A stretch of 8,763 nucleotides of DNA from the NCBI GenBank assembly GCA_013698285.1, contig JACCVE010000586.1, positions 1 to 8,763 of the forward strand. Reading direction: 5' to 3'. The notes under the pieces are model-generated. The model was not told the origin of the DNA and ran no database searches. It saw only the letters and a program-made list of their open reading frames with translations. The translations under genes and the position numbers were made by a program. This document shows positions 6,804 through 8,763 of the stretch, piece after piece. The stretch's first letter is position 1, and each line of letters starts with the position of its first letter. The DNA comes from Chloroflexia bacterium. GTDB taxonomy: Bacteria; Chloroflexota; Chloroflexia; Thermomicrobiales; UBA6265.

Positions 6804-7432
6804 CGGTGATCCACCCCTTCTCCGGCCGGCAGCCGGCGCCCCGCCAGGTGCCCGGTCAGCGCCTGGGCCATCGCGACCGCATAGGGCCAGTGCGAGACCG
6901 TGACGATGACGACGATCGCGCCGGTGGCGGCCACCACCGGGGCCGGTTGCCCGGAAACGATCGACACGACCGGGCTGAGCCCGACCGCCACCAGGGCCGC
7001 CCAGGTCGCCCGCCGGACGACCTTCACCAACACGGCGGCAACGACGCAGGTCACCGTGGCGATGGGCCAGGCCACGACCAGGATCGCCCCGAGCGCGGGC
7101 GTCAGTCCCCGGCCGCCCCGGAACCCGAGCGGGGCGGGCCAGACATGGCCGACGACGACCGCCACGGCCGCGGCCGCCACGCCCCACGCGTCCGCCCCGA
7201 CCCAGGTGGCCACCACCGGGGCCAGGGCCCCCTTGCCGAGGTCGCCGGCGACCGTCGCCGCGAAACCCCACCGGCCCACCAACCGGCCGACGTTTCGCGC
7301 CCCACTGCTGCCGGTCCCCACGCCGCGCGGGTCGATCCCGCCCCACCGCTGGCTCACGTGGTAACCGGTGCTGAAGCACCCCAACCCGTAGCCAAGGAGG
7401 ACGGCGACGATCGTCGCGATGGCCGGGCTCAC
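6800..7432 (-). CDS. plsY: PlsY-like glycerol-3-phosphate acyltransferase family membrane protein
   Basis: A 210-residue integral membrane protein of the PlsY family. PlsY enzymes acylate the sn-1 hydroxyl of glycerol-3-phosphate with acyl-phosphate made by PlsX, the first step of phospholipid synthesis. Visible family features are an N-terminal membrane helix, motif 1 GTGSSGARNVGRLVG (39-53), DLGKG (64-68) and motif 2 GHVWPAPLGFRGGRGL (95-110), with hydrophobic segments at ~85-98, 113-135, 145-160 and 165-180. Length is close to normal. The third family motif, normally His-Arg-x-Asn-Ile with a following Glu, is largely absent: the C-terminus reads SHWPYAVAMAQALTGHLAGRR. Motif 2 reads GGRGLTP instead of the usual GGKGVAT. 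It may therefore be a paralog with another acceptor, not the housekeeping enzyme. The start is GTG (7430-7432) with an excellent ribosome-binding site. The stop overlaps the fusion gene start, implying coupled expression. Confidence 0.82.
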   Translation of the reverse strand: MSPAIATIVAVLLGYGLGCFSTGYHVSQRWGGIDPRGVGTGSSGARNVGRLVGRWGFAATVAGDLGKGALAPVVATWVGADAWGVAAAAVAVVVGHVWPAPLGFRGGRGLTPALGAILVVAWPIATVTCVVAAVLVKVVRRATWAALVAVGLSPVVSIVSGQPAPVVAATGAIVVIVTVSHWPYAVAMAQALTGHLAGRRLPAGEGVDHR

Positions 7433-7438
7433 GAGTCG

Positions 7439-7447
7439 CCTCCTCCC
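7439..7447 (-). promoter_or_regulatory. Strong ribosome-binding site for the plsY-like GTG start
   Basis: On the minus strand GGGAGGAGG ends six bases before GTG 7432. It decides the non-ATG start; the next residues SPAIATIVAVLLGYG lead directly into the first membrane helix. Confidence 0.85.
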
Positions 7448-7493
7448 GGTGATGCGGTCGAGACACTGCGCCGGTGACGTGAGCCAAACCGGT

Positions 7494-7513
7494 CGTTGGC
7501 CAGGTGGCCGACG
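7494..7513. repeat. Imperfect 8-bp inverted repeat upstream of the plsY-like gene
   Basis: CGTTGGCC-AGGT-GGCCGACG can fold as an 8-bp stem with a 4-base loop and one T/G position; its core GGCCA-GG-TGGCC is exact. It lies between the larger inverted repeat at 7518-7544 and the plsY-like ribosome-binding site. Such structures arise by chance in GC-rich DNA, so function is uncertain. Confidence 0.3.
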
Positions 7514-7517
7514 GCGA

Positions 7518-7544
7518 TGACCCGGGCCGCGTCGTCCCGGGTCA
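7518..7544. repeat. Perfect 9-bp inverted repeat: candidate terminator stem or operator
   Basis: TGACCCGGG and CCCGGGTCA flank a 9-base spacer in the 120-bp gap between the molybdoenzyme gene and the plsY-like gene, starting 8 bases after the molybdoenzyme stop codon. As RNA it would be a very stable hairpin, but no T-run follows on the minus strand, so it is not a classic intrinsic terminator. On the minus strand TTGACC at its edge also resembles a -35 box, though no good -10 box follows at the right distance. Roles as an mRNA 3'-end stabiliser, attenuator or dimeric-regulator binding site are all possible. Confidence 0.45.
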
Positions 7545-7552
7545 ACTGGTGC

Positions 7553-8763
7553 TCAGGCGCCCGGACGGATCCAGACGATGTTGTCATGAAAGGTCGATTG
7601 CCCGGCGAGGTCGGCCAGCGCGTCCGGGGTCGTCCAGTTGATCGAGCGCCCGTCGCCCGACCGCTTCCCCCAGCGCCCCTTCGGCGCGACCACCACGCCG
7701 ACCGGCACGTCATCGGTGACGACGGCCCGGAGCTGGCAAGAACCCCGGCGATTTTCGACGACCACGTCCGCCCCATCGATGATCCCACGCCGGACGGCGT
7801 CCTCCGGGTGGATCTCGACGTGGGCGCTTCCCTCCTTCGCTTCCAGGCCGGGCTGGTTCGCCATGCTGGTCGTCACGAAGTGGTGCGAGGCGCCCGAGAT
7901 CAAGGTCAGCCCACCGTCGGGGGCGACCGCGGCCGGAGCGAACTCGGCGGGTGCCTCCCACCGCGGCAGCGGGTCGAGTCCGTTGTCTGCCATCGCCTCG
8001 CAATACAGCTCGACCTTGCCGGACGGGGTCGGGAAATGGCCGTCGGCGAAGGGGACGGTCGCGTCTCCCTCGCCGAAGGCCAGCGGCACGGTGCCATCCC
8101 GCTGGAGCCGATCGAGGGTGACGCCCGCGAGCAGGGGATTCGCCCGCGCCGTCGCCGCCAGCACCTCGGCGATGATCTCCTCCGGCTCCTGCCGGAACCA
8201 TGGTTCGTCGTAGCCCATCGCCGCCGCCAGAGTCCGCATCACGTCCAAATTGCTCCGCGCCTCGCCGGGCGGGTCGATCGCCCGGGCGTTGTATTGCAGG
8301 TTGCGGTGGCCGTAGGCGGTGTGCAGGTCCACTTGCTCCAGTTGCGTCGTGGCCGGCAGCACCAGGTCGGCATAGTCGGCGGTATCGGTCAGGAACTGCT
8401 CGTGGACCACGGTGAAGAGGTCGTCCCGCCGCAGACCCTCGATGATCTTGGCCGTGTTGGGCGACGCCGCGGCCGGGTTGGCGCAGAACACGTACAGGGA
8501 GCGGATGGGCGGTCCCTCGACCTCGCCACACAGGGCGGCCCCCAACCGATTCATGTTCACGGTCCGCGGCGTCGGGGGGCACTGGCTCGCCCGCCCGACC
8601 GTCTCCCGATCCCAGCTCACGTAGCCCCCCGTGCTGTATCCCAAGCCTCCCCCCCGCAGCCCGACCTGGCCGGTGATGGTGGCGAGGCAGGCCAAGGCCC
8701 GCGCCGTCTGGCCGCCGTTGCCGTGCCGCTGCACCCCGTCCGCGAACTTGAGCAGCGCCGGGG
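7553..8763 (-). CDS. Molybdopterin oxidoreductase (DMSO-reductase/anaerobic dehydrogenase superfamily), C-terminal part, 5' end outside window
   Basis: About 403 residues of the C-terminal part of a molybdenum- or tungsten-bis-MGD oxidoreductase. The frame is open through the right edge: PALLKFADG precedes QRHGNGGQTARALACLA, which matches the family. The GTG at 8732-8734 is thus an internal Val codon, not a start. Other landmarks are LYVFCANPAAASPN (cofactor-domain loop), ADYADLVLPATTQLEQVDLH, SGASHHFVTTSMANQPG and the C-terminal molydopterin-dinucleotide-binding barrel with HVEIHPEDAVRRGIIDGADV and VVVAPKGRWGK. The end STFHDNIVWIRPGA is family-like, so the 3' end is intact. The N-terminal region that would show any iron-sulfur cluster, Tat signal or molybdenum ligand is not visible, so substrate and location cannot be given. 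It resembles the loosely defined BisC/formate-dehydrogenase-like group. It is followed on the same strand by the plsY-like gene after 120 bp. Confidence 0.93.
   Translation of the reverse strand, partial: PALLKFADGVQRHGNGGQTARALACLATITGQVGLRGGGLGYSTGGYVSWDRETVGRASQCPPTPRTVNMNRLGAALCGEVEGPPIRSLYVFCANPAAASPNTAKIIEGLRRDDLFTVVHEQFLTDTADYADLVLPATTQLEQVDLHTAYGHRNLQYNARAIDPPGEARSNLDVMRTLAAAMGYDEPWFRQEPEEIIAEVLAATARANPLLAGVTLDRLQRDGTVPLAFGEGDATVPFADGHFPTPSGKVELYCEAMADNGLDPLPRWEAPAEFAPAAVAPDGGLTLISGASHHFVTTSMANQPGLEAKEGSAHVEIHPEDAVRRGIIDGADVVVENRRGSCQLRAVVTDDVPVGVVVAPKGRWGKRSGDGRSINWTTPDALADLAGQSTFHDNIVWIRPGA

Noticed and set aside
5433..6809. 458-codon plus-strand open frame opposite the fusion gene
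   Set aside because: Low-complexity Arg/Gly/Pro/His composition and full antisense overlap with a gene carrying intact PLP and GNAT motifs.
6804..7487. N-terminal extension of the fusion gene's frame to 7487
   Set aside because: The extra 228 codons are the plsY-like gene read out of frame, Arg/Gly-rich and featureless. The ATGA overlap and ribosome-binding site support the start at 6803.
7429..7788. 119-codon minus-strand frame bridging the molybdoenzyme and plsY-like genes
   Set aside because: Most of it is the molybdoenzyme gene out of frame; the tail in the gap has no start signal or recognisable similarity.

Overview
This is a GC-rich, gene-dense bacterial chromosomal segment, roughly two-thirds G+C by eye. 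It holds a partial IS630-type insertion sequence, two tandem Uma2 nuclease genes and a PlsY-type enzyme, a mix often seen in Chloroflexota (for example Thermomicrobia relatives) and some other high-GC phyla. That placement is a guess from gene content and codon style. No rRNA, tRNA or CRISPR array was seen.

Layout, left to right. (1) Positions 1 to about 374 (+) carry the C-terminal part of an IS630/mariner-like DD34E transposase; the rest of the element lies outside the window. (2) Positions 430-1581 (-) encode a complete GT-B family 4 glycosyltransferase. (3) Positions 1734-3831 (-) hold two overlapping ABC ATPase genes of the oligopeptide/dipeptide type (OppD-like then OppF-like), with no permease or binding-protein gene beside them. 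(4) Positions 3927-5079 (+) hold two tandem Uma2-family nuclease paralogs. The first is intact. The second has an in-frame stop and a pair of compensating one-base frameshifts, and is read here as a pseudogene. (5) Positions 5085-7432 (-) form a two-gene unit with an ATGA overlap. The first gene is a small membrane protein of the PlsY (acyl-phosphate:glycerol-3-phosphate acyltransferase) family with an eroded third motif. The second is a 572-residue fusion of an N-terminal GNAT/FeeM-like N-acyltransferase domain to a C-terminal class V PLP aminotransferase. (6) Positions 7553 to past 8763 (-) encode the C-terminal part of a molybdopterin oxidoreductase, cut by the window edge.

The most interesting item is region 5. 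A PLP enzyme that makes small amino compounds, an N-acyltransferase and a PlsY-like integral-membrane acyltransferase together suggest a compact pathway for an acylated amino-acid or amino-alcohol lipid. The cassette membership and the fusion are visible in the sequence; the pathway is inference. A perfect 9-bp inverted repeat lies between this unit and the molybdoenzyme gene upstream. All genes from 5085 to the right edge point left, so the molybdoenzyme could be co-transcribed with the lipid-like unit, but the 120-bp gap and this structure leave that open.

Long open frames opposite the glycosyltransferase, the ABC ATPases and the fusion gene are GC-driven shadows and are not annotated.
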